64,000 nt of DNA from Leptospiraceae bacterium. GTDB lineage: Bacteria; Spirochaetota; Leptospiria; Leptospirales; Leptonemataceae. The position numbers and the translations under genes are program-made. Every line of letters starts with the position of its first letter. Within the stretch, counting starts at the first letter, position 1. Shown piece after piece: positions 10,865-21,023 of the stretch. The notes beneath the pieces were generated by a model, which saw only the letters and a list, made by a program, of their open reading frames with translations, did no database searches and was not told the origin of the DNA. The stretch lies in contig BPKM01000004.1 in the NCBI GenBank assembly GCA_026005135.1, positions 124,001 through 188,000 on the forward strand. Reading direction: 5' to 3'.

Positions 10865-12682
10865 TTCCTGTAATTGTTTTATTTCTACTTCTGATGGAGT
10901 ACCAGACATTAAACACATTCCCTTTTGTGTTTTTGGAAAAGCAATTACATCACGAATAGATTCTTTACCAAGAAATAATGCAAGCATTCTATCTAAACCA
11001 AATGCTATTCCACCATGTGGTGGAGCACCATAAGATAAAGCGTCTAATAAGAATCCAAATTTTTCTCTTGCTTGTTCTTCATCAATACCAAGACGTTTTA
11101 ATACAACTAATTGAACATCTTCTCGATGAATACGAATCGATCCACCACCTACTTCTACACCATTTATTACCATATCATAAGCACGAGAACGAATTTTTTC
11201 CCCATTTAATTTAAATTGTTCATCATCTAATAATAATGGTAAATCTTCTTCTACAGGAGAAGTAAAAGGATGATGAACACTTTCTAATTCATTTGTATCT
11301 AAATTCCTTTCAAATAAGGGGAAATCAACTACCCAACAACAAGCAAACTGATTTTCTGGAATCATTTTAAAGCGTTTTGCTAAACGAACTCTTAAATTAC
11401 CAAGAGTATCATTTACAATTTTTTCTTTATCTGCCCCAAAAAATATTATATCTCCTTCTTTTGAATTACATCTATTGGATAATTCTTTTAATAATTCTTC
11501 GCTAAAGAATTTTGATATAACAGATTTTAATCCATCTTTTTCGTGCTTCATCCAGGCTAATCCACCAGCTTTATAATCTTTTTTTACCCATTCTGTTAAA
11601 TCATCAATATCCTTTCGAGAAAGACTTGCTCCACTTGGAACACATAATGCTTTTACCCTTCCACCTTTTTTTAATGCATTTTTAAAAACCTGAAAATCAG
11701 AACGTTCTGCTATATCTGCAATATCTACTAATTTCATCTCGAATCGTAAGTCTGGACGATCTGTTCCATAATATTCCATTGCTTCTTTATACGAAATACG
11801 TGGAAATGGTTTTTGTAATTCAATTCCAAAAATTTTTTTTATTACATGACACCATAAGTCTTCCATTAAAGACATTATCATTTCTTCGTTTATAAAACTC
11901 ATCTCCAAATCTAATTGTGTAAATTCTGGTTGTCGATCAGCTCGCAAATCTTCATCACGAAAACATTTAACAATTTGATAATATTTTTCAAAACCACTTG
12001 CCATTAAAATTTGTTTAAATATCTGAGGAGATTGTGGTAATGCATAAAATTTTCCCGGTTGCAAACGAGAAGGAACTAAAAAGTCTCTTGCACCTTCTGG
12101 CGTTGATTTATTTAAGATAGGTGTTTCTATTTCTAAAAAACCTTGCTCATCTAAAAATTTTCTAATTTCAAAATTTAATTTTGAACGGGTTATTAAAGCA
12201 TTTTGCATCTCTTCTCTACGTAAATCCAAATAACGATATTTTAAACGTGTCTCTTCTCCAACATGAACATATTCATCAAGCCCAAAAGGTAGTGGTTTAG
12301 AAGGATTTAAAATTATAAAATCATCAACTAAAACTTCTATATCTCCAGTTAAGATTTTTGGATTGATTGTTTCTGGACTTCTTTTCCTTACTTTTCCTTT
12401 TATTGCTAATACATATTCATATCGAATAGTTGTAGCTACATTGTAATTCTTTAAATGAGACTCTTCCAATACAATTTGAACAATACCTGAACGATCTCTT
12501 AAATCAATAAAAATTACACCACCCTGATCTCTATAACGAAATGTCCAGCCTAATAAACAAACTTCTTTACCATCATCCTGAATAGATAAATTTCCACAAT
12601 TTTTTCTGTTCTTATAAATATAATTTAATAATTCCACATTTAAATTTTCTATATATTTTTGAATCTCTATCTTATTTGACAT
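10838..12682 (-). CDS. aspS: Aspartyl-tRNA synthetase
   Basis: This is a bacterial-type AspRS of 614 residues from ATG 12682 (MSNKIEIQK). The frame is open a further 24 residues to 12754, but those residues are not conserved-looking. The OB-fold anticodon-binding domain is N-terminal (GGVIFIDLRDRSG). Motif 2 reads FRDEDLRADRQPEFTQLD and motif 3 reads GIAFGLDRMLALFLG. The bacterial insert (GAD) domain lies between motifs 2 and 3. It charges tRNA-Asp with aspartate. There is no obvious Shine-Dalgarno sequence before the chosen start. Whether it also charges tRNA-Asn cannot be decided from this window. Confidence 0.97.
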   Translation of the reverse strand: MSNKIEIQKYIENLNVELLNYIYKNRKNCGNLSIQDDGKEVCLLGWTFRYRDQGGVIFIDLRDRSGIVQIVLEESHLKNYNVATTIRYEYVLAIKGKVRKRSPETINPKILTGDIEVLVDDFIILNPSKPLPFGLDEYVHVGEETRLKYRYLDLRREEMQNALITRSKLNFEIRKFLDEQGFLEIETPILNKSTPEGARDFLVPSRLQPGKFYALPQSPQIFKQILMASGFEKYYQIVKCFRDEDLRADRQPEFTQLDLEMSFINEEMIMSLMEDLWCHVIKKIFGIELQKPFPRISYKEAMEYYGTDRPDLRFEMKLVDIADIAERSDFQVFKNALKKGGRVKALCVPSGASLSRKDIDDLTEWVKKDYKAGGLAWMKHEKDGLKSVISKFFSEELLKELSNRCNSKEGDIIFFGADKEKIVNDTLGNLRVRLAKRFKMIPENQFACCWVVDFPLFERNLDTNELESVHHPFTSPVEEDLPLLLDDEQFKLNGEKIRSRAYDMVINGVEVGGGSIRIHREDVQLVVLKRLGIDEEQAREKFGFLLDALSYGAPPHGGIAFGLDRMLALFLGKESIRDVIAFPKTQKGMCLMSGTPSEVEIKQLQELRIRVIKT

Positions 12683-12898
12683 AAGGTAAAATTTTTTTAT
12701 GTGTCTATTTAAGAAATAAAAAAATAAATTACTCCGAATTTTAACTTTCTTCAAAATAATGAATTTTTCTGGATTAGTAGTAATTTAATATAATTTTAGT
12801 ATTTAAAAAATATCAGTACATTACTATATCGATAAAAAATGAGGTTATTAAAATTTTTATAATATTTGATTTATAAATTTAATTATTTTATATAATTG

Positions 12899-13606
12899 TC
12901 AATCATATCCATCAAAAAATTTCGAAAAAACTCTCTTCTCTTCGTAATCTACTACACTAATCAATATATAATTATAAAGGCTTTGAATTCGATTCTGGAT
13001 TCTTTGATGCCTTAAAGATAATTCTGGTTTTTCTACAAGTGGTATTATGTCTCTTCCAGTACTTTGAATCTCCCAATCTAACATAATTCTTAAAATACAA
13101 CTCATAGAATAACCTAAATAATACCTTAATTGATACATCTTTCCCCATAAGGGTGGCTTCATTACTATCCAGTATTTTTTATATTCTCTTGTTACTGGCT
13201 GATATTTTGCCGTCATTGTTTTTCTATTATGGGCTATTTTTATTTTATAAAGATATTTTAGATATTTTTTTAATAAATAAAAAATGGTTTCTGGAATACA
13301 ATTATTAAAATGGGCTCTGTTGCATAAAAGTTAATTATTTTCTAATTATAAAAATATTTATCAACATTTTTAGACAATTTTTCGTGATATGGAAAAAGTA
13401 TTAAATTTTTAAAGGTATGCTTGTAATATTTGAAAAAATTTCGCTTTTATAAAAGATTTTGATTTAAAATAGTAGTTATGCAACAAAGCCAAAAAAAAAC
13501 GAGAAATTGCTAAATATTTTAAGAAATCATAATGTAATGGTAATAGATTTACACAAACTAAATGTAAGTCTTTTGTATGGAATTTGATTTTATCTGTTGT
13601 GTTCAT
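12899..13606 (-). pseudogene. DUF1564-like gene split by a MITE
   Basis: Two parts on the minus strand read as one protein once the MITE at 13313-13490 is removed. The N-terminal part (from about ATG 13606, MNTTDKIKFHTKDLHLV) ends in LAISRFF at the element. On the other side the frame resumes with CIPETIFYLLKKYLKYL and runs to the stop at 12899. The whole aligns with the intact 173-residue protein at 60880-61401: LLPLHYDFLKYL with YLPYKEDLQDLR, and LGYSMSCILRIMLDWE with TGYSVSHIIRLLIEWE. DUF1564 is a Leptospira family of unknown function, and the family assignment is from memory. The first in-frame ATG of the downstream part is at 13216. Confidence 0.65.
13313..13490 (+). mobile_element. MITE copy 1 (178 bp), inside DUF1564-like gene
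   Basis: The element begins GGCTCTGTTGCATAA and ends TTATGCAACAAAGCC, which are 15-bp inverted ends with one mismatch. The interior is AT-rich and non-coding and matches copies at 38175 and 48932 along its whole length. Unlike those copies, no 9-bp target duplication is visible here (ATTAAAATG left, A-run right). It interrupts a DUF1564-like gene. Confidence 0.88.
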
Positions 13607-13624
13607 ATATATTAAGTAGCCCAT

Positions 13625-13647
13625 TTTAGTAAAAAGCTTACTAAAAA
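13625..13647. other. Hairpin upstream of the split DUF1564-like gene
   Basis: TTTTAGTAA and TTACTAAAA pair around AAAGC just outside the 5' end of the disrupted gene. It might be a regulatory or terminator structure. The remaining 13648-13750 holds nothing recognisable. Confidence 0.3.
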
Positions 13648-13787
13648 AGATTGAGCTAAATCAAAAATTTAAGATGCAATCAGTAATGAAATATTATAAA
13701 TAAATACAGATTCATTTAGATTGTTGTTTTAAATGTGTAATATATTTCTATTGACGTAAAAATTAATTGTGGGGTAATGCTAAAAAT

Positions 13788-14324
13788 ATGAATTTAAATT
13801 CTAACGATTCTTCCAAGCAACAGGATCAATACTCAAATCAGATAGATAAACCTTATAGGAAAAATGTTGGAATGGTTGTTTTTAATTCTAAAAAACAGGT
13901 TCTTGTTGGAGATAGAATTGATTATCCAGAAAAATATCAATTCCCTCAAGGTGGTATTGATGAAAATGAATCCCCTTTAGAAGCAGCTAAAAGAGAATTA
14001 TACGAAGAAGTAGGTTTAAAATTAGATCATCCTGTTTATGAAATTCCAGAATGGTTAACTTATGAATTTCCAGAAGATATACCAGAACATTTAAAAAAAT
14101 ATAGAGGACAGATGCAAAAATGGTTTTTTTTCTTCTGGGATGGAGATCCTTTTATATTAAATCTTGATCAACATATTAGAGAATTTAGAACTGTAAAATG
14201 GATGGATTTAGATACCCTTATAAATCAAATAGTAGAATTTAAAAAAGACGTTTACAAAACAATTAAAAAACATTTTGATGAATTTGTACCAAAATTTTTA
14301 GAAAGGCAAAAAAATTATGAATAA
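13788..14324 (+). CDS. rppH: Nudix hydrolase, RppH-like
   Basis: This 178-residue Nudix protein has the complete Nudix box GGIDENESPLEAAKRELYEE and following VGL, with all catalytic Glu and Arg residues. The surrounding YRKNVGMVVFNSKKQVLVGDR and YQFPQGGIDE match the RNA pyrophosphohydrolase RppH/NudH group, which removes pyrophosphate from 5'-triphosphate RNA ends or cleaves dinucleoside polyphosphates. ATG 13788 is preferred over an in-frame TTG at 13767. A TTGACG -35-like box lies 37 bases upstream and there is no Shine-Dalgarno sequence. Its end overlaps the next gene by 8 bases, which suggests translational coupling. Confidence 0.85.
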   Translation: MNLNSNDSSKQQDQYSNQIDKPYRKNVGMVVFNSKKQVLVGDRIDYPEKYQFPQGGIDENESPLEAAKRELYEEVGLKLDHPVYEIPEWLTYEFPEDIPEHLKKYRGQMQKWFFFFWDGDPFILNLDQHIREFRTVKWMDLDTLINQIVEFKKDVYKTIKKHFDEFVPKFLERQKNYE

Positions 14325-15306
14325 TTCTATCATTCTAAAAGTTGAAAATTTATCTATTGGTATCCAAAATCAACATATAATTTCATTAATTGAAGATATA
14401 AATTTTACTTTATATGAAGGTGAAATATTTGGATTAATCGGCGAATCTGGATGTGGTAAAACTATAACATCTCTTGGTATTACAGGAACACTACCTGAAC
14501 CTAATGGTATATTCTTAAATGGTTCAATTGAAATTTTTTTAGAAAATAAAAGTATTAATGTTTTATCTCTCAATAAAGAAGAATTAAGAAAAATTCGAGG
14601 TTCAGAAATTGGAGTTATTTTTCAAGAACCCTTTATGGCACTAAATCCATTATATACGATTGAATTTCATTTTAAAGAGCTTTATAGATTTCATAAAGAT
14701 ACTATTAAGAAAAAAAATATTCAATTCGAAGAGCGATTATATTCACTTTTAAAAAGAGCAGGTTTTTCTGAACCAGATAAAATTTTAAAATCCTATCCTC
14801 ATCAATTATCTGGTGGAATGTTACAAAGAATTGTTATTATATTAGCAATTCTGTTAAAACCTAAGTTTATTATTGCTGATGAACCAACCACAGCATTGGA
14901 TGTTACAATACAAGCACAAATTATGGAATTATTAAATGAATTAAAAGAAGAAGAGAATACTTCTATTTTATTGATTACTCATAATATGGGATTACTTGCC
15001 CAATATGCTGATCGCTTAGCAGTAATGTATGCAGGTAGAATTGTAGAACAATCCAATATTGATTCTTTTCTTACAAATCCCTTACATCCTTATAGTGAAG
15101 GTTTATTAAAAGCTATACCAGAATTAGAAAAAGATAAAAAAATAGAAGGAATTCCGGGGAATGTCCCATCACCAGAAAACTATCCTAATGGATGTAGATT
15201 TATAAATCGTTGTCCTTATCGTTTTGATTTGTGTGAAAAAAAACCAGAAGCAATTAATCTTAATAATCATATAGTTTATTGCTGGAAATATAATACCAAT
15301 TCCTAA
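14317..15306 (+). CDS. oppD: Oligopeptide/dipeptide ABC transporter ATP-binding protein
   Basis: This 329-residue ATPase powers uptake by an Opp/Dpp-type importer. Walker A GESGCGKT is at 42-49, the signature LSGGMLQR is near 165, and Walker B IIADEP followed by TTALD is near 186. The C-terminal oligopeptide-transporter domain carries the conserved cysteine set CRFINRCPYRFDLC plus a later YCW. It overlaps the Nudix gene by 8 bases. No permease, binding protein or OppF partner is in the window, so the rest of the transporter must be elsewhere. Confidence 0.9.
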   Translation: MNNSIILKVENLSIGIQNQHIISLIEDINFTLYEGEIFGLIGESGCGKTITSLGITGTLPEPNGIFLNGSIEIFLENKSINVLSLNKEELRKIRGSEIGVIFQEPFMALNPLYTIEFHFKELYRFHKDTIKKKNIQFEERLYSLLKRAGFSEPDKILKSYPHQLSGGMLQRIVIILAILLKPKFIIADEPTTALDVTIQAQIMELLNELKEEENTSILLITHNMGLLAQYADRLAVMYAGRIVEQSNIDSFLTNPLHPYSEGLLKAIPELEKDKKIEGIPGNVPSPENYPNGCRFINRCPYRFDLCEKKPEAINLNNHIVYCWKYNTNS

Positions 15307-15349
15307 ACTTTATAAATAATAATTAATAAAAAAATATTTATTTATTATT

Positions 15350-17420
15350 TTAACCTGCTAATATACTTTTTATATTATTAAGAAATTCTTTTAATTGTTT
15401 TTCTTTTTTTTCTGGTTCTTGCTTTGAATAATTATATTGCCAATCAACTAATTCCTTAGGAATTTCATTTAAAAAACGAGATGGTTCCTGTGCTATTTCT
15501 TCCCCAAATCTTCTTCGAAAAAGAGTATAAGTAAGATATAGTTCTTCTTTCGCTCTGGTTATTCCTACATAACATAATCTTCGTTCCTCTTCTAAAGAAT
15601 TTTCTAAATGCTGGGATTCCAATAAGGAACGTTCTGCTGGAAAAATTTTTTCATTCATTCCACATAAAAATACAATATCAAATTCTAATCCTTTGGATAA
15701 ATGTAATGTTAATAATTGAACTTTCCCTTTATCCTGTTCATAATTTTCCAGACCAGAAGAAAGCAAACTAATACGTGCTAAAAAATCAAATAAAGTAGGT
15801 GGTTGAGATTCTTCCCATTCTTCTTCAAAATATGATAACATATTGATGATTTCAGAAACATTTAACATTCTTGCTCGAACTACCTCTTCTTTGTCTCCTT
15901 CTTTAAAGAATTCCTGTTCTAAATTAAGTTCTTGAACCATTTTATATAATGAATTTGCCATGCTTCTATTCATAGAAAATTCTTTTTTATATTTTTCGAT
16001 AAATTCTATAAAATGCAAAATTGCTTCCCATTGGTTTCCCTGCAGTCCCTTTATAAGATGAGGCTCATTGATAATTTTATATAAAGCATCTATAAAAGAA
16101 ATCTTATCATTATTTTTCTGTTCATATTCTAAAATAAATTGATATATTTTTTCTATTGTTCCTTCTCCTATACCTCTTTTAGGAAAATTTATAATCCTTA
16201 AAAGACTTACCTCATCAAGAGGATTTGCTATTACTCTTAAATATGCTATAATATCTTTTACTTCTTTTCTATCAAAAAATCGATATCCCCCCACAACATA
16301 ATGAGGAATATTTCGTTTTCTTAATTCGGATTCAAATGCACGTGATTGATAATTGGTTCTATATAAAATTGCAAAATCACCTGGTTTTTTCTTTTCTCTA
16401 ATGATTTTTTTTTGTATTAAATCTGCGACAAGTTCTGCTTCTTCTTTTTCGTCATAACATTCTATAATTTTAATTTTTTCTCCTTTATGATTCATCGATA
16501 CGACTTTTTTATCAACTCTTTGCATATTATTTTTAATTACAGAATAGGCTGCATCTATAATTATTTGTGTTGAACGATAATTTTTATTTAATATTACAAT
16601 TGTAGCATCTGGATAATCCTTTTTAAAGTTTTGTATAATAGAAACATCAGCACCTCTCCAACCATAAATAGATTGATCATCATCACCAACAACACAAACA
16701 TTTTTTGTATGATCAGATAATAATTTTAATAATTCGTATTGTAAAGGATTGGTATCCTGAAATTCATCTACTAAAAAATATTTATATTTTTTACGATATT
16801 TTTCTAATACTCTCTGGATATTTTTTTAAGATCTTAATTGGTAAAATAATCAAATCATCAAAATCAAGAGCATTTAAAGAAAATAAAGATTTATTATAGA
16901 GATGAAATATTTCTATAAATAATTCCTTAGTAAAATCATTAAAGTAAAATTCATTTTTTTCTATCCAGTCCTCGACTGGTAAATTAGAATTTTTTACAAG
17001 GGATATTAAAAATAAAGTATTATGATCTTTTACATCATCTGGATTTAATTTTACTTCTTTATAAATATTTCTTAATATTTGTAATCGATCTGTTTCATCT
17101 AAAATAGAATAAGGTTTACGATACCCAAGAATATCAATTTCTTTCTGTAAAATTCGATTTCCAAGAGAATGAAACGTAGAAACAATCATACCTCTCAATT
17201 TTTGTTTTTCTACTAAATTTTTTAATCGTTCTTTCATTTCGCTGGCACTTTTATTTGTAAACGTAACTGCAATAATAGAATGACCGGGTATTCCCTGTTC
17301 GATCATATTTTTTATTCTATGTACAATTACTCTTGTTTTACCACTACCCGCTCCTGCAAAAATAATTAAGGGTCCATAGATATGTTGAACTGCTGTTAAT
17401 TGTTCTGGATTTAAATGCAT
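15350..17420 (-). pseudogene. UvrD/PcrA-type DNA helicase, two frameshifts
   Basis: This superfamily 1A 3'-5' helicase of about 690 residues is spread over three frames. Part 1 starts at ATG 17420 (MHLNPEQLTAV; a TTG lies upstream at 17489) and carries Walker A GAGSGKT. At the 7-A run near 16826-16832 the frame shifts and continues with KYFLVDEFQDTN (Walker B) and GDDDQSIYGWRGADVSI. Near 16558-16562 one extra base shifts it again between NYRSTQII and IDAAYSVIKNN. The last part has LLTLHLSKGLEFDIVFL and VGITRAKEELYL (motifs V-VI). All motifs survive, so it would be functional if the indels are sequence errors. The family acts in excision repair, mismatch repair or replication restart. Confidence 0.88.
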
Positions 17421-17519
17421 AATGGGAAAATCCTTTTTTTTAACTCTTCCTATAGCGTCAATTTTCGTTTTTTTAATATTTTCTTGCAAGAGATGTTTTT
17501 ATAAAAAAAAAGGCTCTAA

Positions 17520-18305
17520 ATGAATAACCATGGTTATGCAATTTTTGATTTAGATTATACCTTGATACCTCATGATACAATTTTTCTTTTTGCGAATTAT
17601 ATTTTAAAAAAACAACGCTGGAAAATATTTTATTTATTTTTTGTAATTTCTGTAATTCCTCTTGCTATTTTAAAAATCTTCACATCAAAAGAATTAAAAC
17701 AGGTTTTTTTAAGTTTTATCTGGCATATTCCTCAGGATACATTAGATGAATATGCAAAATCTTTTGTTAAAGAGATTGTAATTCCTAAAATTTATCCAGA
17801 ATTATTACAAGAAATAAAAGAACAAAAAATACAAAAAAAAATATTAATTCTTAATACTGCTTCTCCAGACTTTTATGCAAAATATATAGGAGAAGAATTA
17901 GGTTTCGATTATACAATTGCAACACCAATATTATTAAAAGAAAAACAATCCCTTTTTCCTAAAATAATAGGAGAAAACAATAAATCTTATGCAAAAATTA
18001 AACGAATGCAATCTTTATTACCAGAAAATATCCAGAACCAATTTAAAAAATATAATCCCATAAATCCTAAAAAGCCAGAATTTCCTTTTATTTTAAAAAA
18101 TTCAATTTCTTATTCAGATAGTATTGCAGATTTGCCTTTACTTCGACTAACAGAAAAAGCTAAAATAATAAATCCGGAAAATCAAGAATTAATAAAAGAA
18201 GCTAAAATAAAAAATTGGGAAATTTTAACACCGCAAAAACCATTTAAAAATAAATTTCAAAAATATTTTATATGTTTTTTACAAAGCATAGGACTATATT
18301 TATAA
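17520..18305 (+). CDS. HAD-superfamily subfamily IB hydrolase
   Basis: This 261-residue protein has the HAD nucleophile motif DLDYT at residues 10-14 (D10 nucleophile, D12 acid/base), a helical cap with a hydrophobic stretch, LILNTASPDF as motif II, and YSDSIADLPLL as the metal-binding motif. This arrangement is that of SerB-like phosphatases of subfamily IB; known members act on phosphoserine or other small phosphomonoesters. The hydrophobic segment at about 37-55 (FYLFFVISVIPLAIL) may associate with the membrane. It is divergent from the helicase gene. Confidence 0.8.
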   Translation: MNNHGYAIFDLDYTLIPHDTIFLFANYILKKQRWKIFYLFFVISVIPLAILKIFTSKELKQVFLSFIWHIPQDTLDEYAKSFVKEIVIPKIYPELLQEIKEQKIQKKILILNTASPDFYAKYIGEELGFDYTIATPILLKEKQSLFPKIIGENNKSYAKIKRMQSLLPENIQNQFKKYNPINPKKPEFPFILKNSISYSDSIADLPLLRLTEKAKIINPENQELIKEAKIKNWEILTPQKPFKNKFQKYFICFLQSIGLYL

Positions 18306-18591
18306 ATAATTATAATAAACTCTACGGTTAGAAAAAACTACAAAGATAAAGGGATATAGTATATAAAAAAACTGCTAATAGAATAATAGAATAAAAATTT
18401 TATAATAACGATATTTTTTTAGGTACTACTTAGGAATATAAGTCTAGAATTTGTAACAACTATTACAAAGGTCAATGTTAAAATAAATTTTATTGCTTAT
18501 GATAGCTTATCGGAGAACAAAGAGAAATATTATATAAAACTTAATTCGAAGACTTGTTAATAAAGTGAACATTTAAGGCATTATAATATAG
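18306..18591. other. Intergenic region without recognised feature
   Basis: 286 bp of AT-rich DNA between two convergent genes. I see no reading frame, tRNA, terminator with a convincing stem, or repeat. Confidence 0.5.
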
Positions 18592-18996
18592 CTATTCTTC
18601 TTCTTTTTCGATATATTTTCCTTTTGCACGAGCGACTATTTTACCAATTTCGTTTTCTACTTCTGCACGATTTTCTATAACTTTTCGATTTTTTTTAATG
18701 AACCAACCTCTAATATATAAACTTTCTCCTATTTTAGCTGGCATTAAATATCGAACATTGATTTCACCTGTAGTAGTATCAAAATTCATAGATTCGTTGA
18801 TTTTTATCATTGCTTCGTCTAATATAGTTGCTAATATACCTGGATGAATTTCCCCCGGTTCTCCTTCAAATCTTTCATCTGCTACAAATTCACCATAGGC
18901 TGTTTTACTATCTTCATCAAAATTTAGTTTTAAATTTAATCCACAAGAATTATCTGAACCTATACCAAAACTTTTTGTTTTACTTCGCTTTGACAC
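18592..18996 (-). CDS. Hotdog-fold thioesterase-like protein (PaaI/4HBT)
   Basis: This 134-residue protein is the size of a single hotdog domain. The segment [13 protein letters not shown] matches the helix motif of PaaI-type acyl-CoA thioesterases (family: HGGxxxxLxDxA), and [23 protein letters not shown] is the typical central strand region. It probably hydrolyses or binds an acyl-CoA thioester; the substrate is unknown. It starts at GTG 18996 with no Shine-Dalgarno sequence. It is divergent from namZ with 43 bases between starts. Confidence 0.78.
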   Translation of the reverse strand: MSKRSKTKSFGIGSDNSCGLNLKLNFDEDSKTAYGEFVADERFEGEPGEIHPGILATILDEAMIKINESMNFDTTTGEINVRYLMPAKIGESLYIRGWFIKKNRKVIENRAEVENEIGKIVARAKGKYIEKEEE

Positions 18997-19039
18997 ATGG
19001 AAAGATTAATAAAATTAGTTCATTTGTCAATTACTATTT

Positions 19040-20431
19040 ATGAATTTAAATAAATTAAATATAATAATGATTTTATTTTTAAGTAGCTGTTTATATTATC
19101 CTTCAAAAACCACCATAGATAATTCATTATTAACATCGAATGACTGTGAATTAGAACGCTTTTCTAATTTTAGAATCTATAAAAGTTTTGATAAAAATCG
19201 AATTTGTGTATATTCTCCTCGTAGAAAACTATTAAAAATCATTCAACATAATTCTAATCATAATAAATTATATAATTTATCTGCTAAGGAAGTTATAACT
19301 GGTCTTGATATAGCAGAAGCTGATCAATTCCATTTTCTAAATCAAACAAAATTTGCTTTGTTAACAAATTCTACCGGTGTAAATAAAGATCTTAATAATA
19401 TCTTAGAAATACTAATTCATCATAATAAAAAACCCTCTTTATTGATGGAACCTGAACATGGAATTTTCGGTTCTGAAGATGAGGTCTTTAATCAAATTAT
19501 TCGTTATGAAAAACATTATCAAATACCGATATTAAATCTATATTCCAGAATAAAAAAACCTCCTTTAAATTATTTAAAACAAATAGATAGTATTATTATT
19601 GATATACAAAATTTACCTGTTAGATGTTATACCTATATTTCTACTTTAACTTATCTTTTAGAAACAGCAGATCTTTTACAAAAAGAAATTATTATATTAG
19701 ATAGACCACATCCTTATGGTATATGGAAACCTATGGGACATTTTTTACAAGAAGGATATGAAAGTTTTGTTGGAGAAGCACCTGTTCCATTTTTATATTC
19801 TTTAACACCGGGAGAATATGCTATTTATATGGCATTATATAAATATACAAACTTAAAATTAAAAGTTATTCGAATGGAAAATTTTATCCCAGAAGATATA
19901 AACTGGACATTAGCTAATACGTGGATTAATCCATCTCCAAATATACCAGATTTAGAAAGTGCTTTAATGTATGTTGGTATGGTATTTTTCGAAGGTACGA
20001 ATATTAGTGTCGGTAGAGGAACAACAAAACCCTTTATTTATACGGGAGCACCATGGTTAAATAACAATCTTGTATTAAAGGAATTGCAAAAACTTAAACT
20101 AAAAGGAATTAAATTTGGCCTTATTGAATTTAGACCTACTTATTCCTTATATAAAGGAGAACTTTGTAAAGGCATACAATTTTATCCTATTTCTTCTGAA
20201 TTTGATCCTATTCAAGTTGGTTATGAATATATGCGAATTATAAAAAAAATTCATCCTGATAAATTTCAATTTAAATTTTCTGGCAATCATTATTTTATAG
20301 ATAAATTATGGGGTTCTGATAGTTATCGAATATCAATTGAAACAGATCTGCATTATAAGGAATTTCGAAATTTATGGCAATCAGAATCTGATTTTTTTTA
20401 TCAATTTATACAAAATATAAAATTATATTAA
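19040..20431 (+). CDS. namZ: Exo-beta-N-acetylmuramidase NamZ-like lipoprotein (DUF1343)
   Basis: This 463-residue protein matches the DUF1343 family, whose Bacillus subtilis member NamZ removes terminal N-acetylmuramic acid from peptidoglycan fragments. Diagnostic stretches are LLTNSTGVNKD, LLMEPEHGIFGSED, IDIQNLPVRCYTYISTL and ILDRPHPYG, with FFEGTNISVGRGTTKPF further on. The N-terminus MNLNKLNIIMILFLSSC ends in a lipobox (LSSC), so it is probably a lipoprotein working in cell-wall turnover outside the cytoplasm. Its last four bases overlap the convergent Sco gene. Confidence 0.85.
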   Translation: MNLNKLNIIMILFLSSCLYYPSKTTIDNSLLTSNDCELERFSNFRIYKSFDKNRICVYSPRRKLLKIIQHNSNHNKLYNLSAKEVITGLDIAEADQFHFLNQTKFALLTNSTGVNKDLNNILEILIHHNKKPSLLMEPEHGIFGSEDEVFNQIIRYEKHYQIPILNLYSRIKKPPLNYLKQIDSIIIDIQNLPVRCYTYISTLTYLLETADLLQKEIIILDRPHPYGIWKPMGHFLQEGYESFVGEAPVPFLYSLTPGEYAIYMALYKYTNLKLKVIRMENFIPEDINWTLANTWINPSPNIPDLESALMYVGMVFFEGTNISVGRGTTKPFIYTGAPWLNNNLVLKELQKLKLKGIKFGLIEFRPTYSLYKGELCKGIQFYPISSEFDPIQVGYEYMRIIKKIHPDKFQFKFSGNHYFIDKLWGSDSYRISIETDLHYKEFRNLWQSESDFFYQFIQNIKLY

Positions 20432-20985
20432 TCTAAATAGTTTCTTAGTTCTTTTGATAAAGTATTACTGGAAATTCCTGTTGGAAATGTTTTTATTATA
20501 TCATCTTCTGGAGATAAAAAATATATAAAAGGAGTATGATTATAACCATAAATTGTATTATGATCTTTATGATTTGTTTTAATTAAAGACTCTAATTTAT
20601 AAGAAATATTAAAATATCTATAAAATACATATAAATCTTCTTTATTGCCAGTTAAACCAATAATTTGCGATTTAAAATTAGAAAGATAGTTTTTTAATCT
20701 ATCGGGAATATCTCTTTCTGGATCAATAGTAATAAATATTAAAAGTAATGGTTTATTTCCTAAGATCAATTTTACCTGATCCATTGTACGAACTGCTAAA
20801 GGACAAATATCAGGGCAATTTGTATATCCTAAGAAAACTAATTTATAATATTGATGATAATTATACCAATTGATTTTCTGTTGATTTTGATCAATGAGTG
20901 TTACCTTATAAATATCTTTATTTTTTTCTTTTAAACAAAAGAATAAACCAATACAAATTATACAAAAAAGAATATTTTTCTTCAT
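20428..20985 (-). CDS. SCO1/SenC-family copper/redox protein
   Basis: This thioredoxin-fold protein of the Sco family has the copper-binding CPDIC motif and the partner histidine in NHTPFIYF. Numbered from an upstream in-frame ATG at 20997, these are C61, C65 and H154; I prefer ATG 20985 (MKKNILFC), which gives 185 residues. The leader ending GLFFC suggests a lipoprotein or membrane anchor. Sco proteins deliver copper to, or keep reduced, the CuA site of cytochrome oxidase. No oxidase gene is in the window. Confidence 0.85.
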   Translation of the reverse strand: MKKNILFCIICIGLFFCLKEKNKDIYKVTLIDQNQQKINWYNYHQYYKLVFLGYTNCPDICPLAVRTMDQVKLILGNKPLLLIFITIDPERDIPDRLKNYLSNFKSQIIGLTGNKEDLYVFYRYFNISYKLESLIKTNHKDHNTIYGYNHTPFIYFLSPEDDIIKTFPTGISSNTLSKELRNYLD

Positions 20986-21023
20986 AAAAAGTATCATAAT
21001 AAAAAAGGTAAATATAAAGTCAA

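Noticed and set aside
10978..11214. Open frame antisense to aspS.
   Set aside because: It is a His/Leu-rich shadow of a strongly conserved synthetase region and has no start signals.
13304..13628. TAAAATGGGCT (13306-13316) and its inverted copy (13618-13628) as ends of a larger IS around MITE copy 1.
   Set aside because: The DNA between is explained by the MITE plus the flanking DUF1564-like gene, there is no transposase, and 11 AT-rich bases can match by chance.
16705..16899. Plus-strand frame inside the helicase gene.
   Set aside because: The minus strand there encodes helicase motifs across the frameshift, so the plus frame is incidental.
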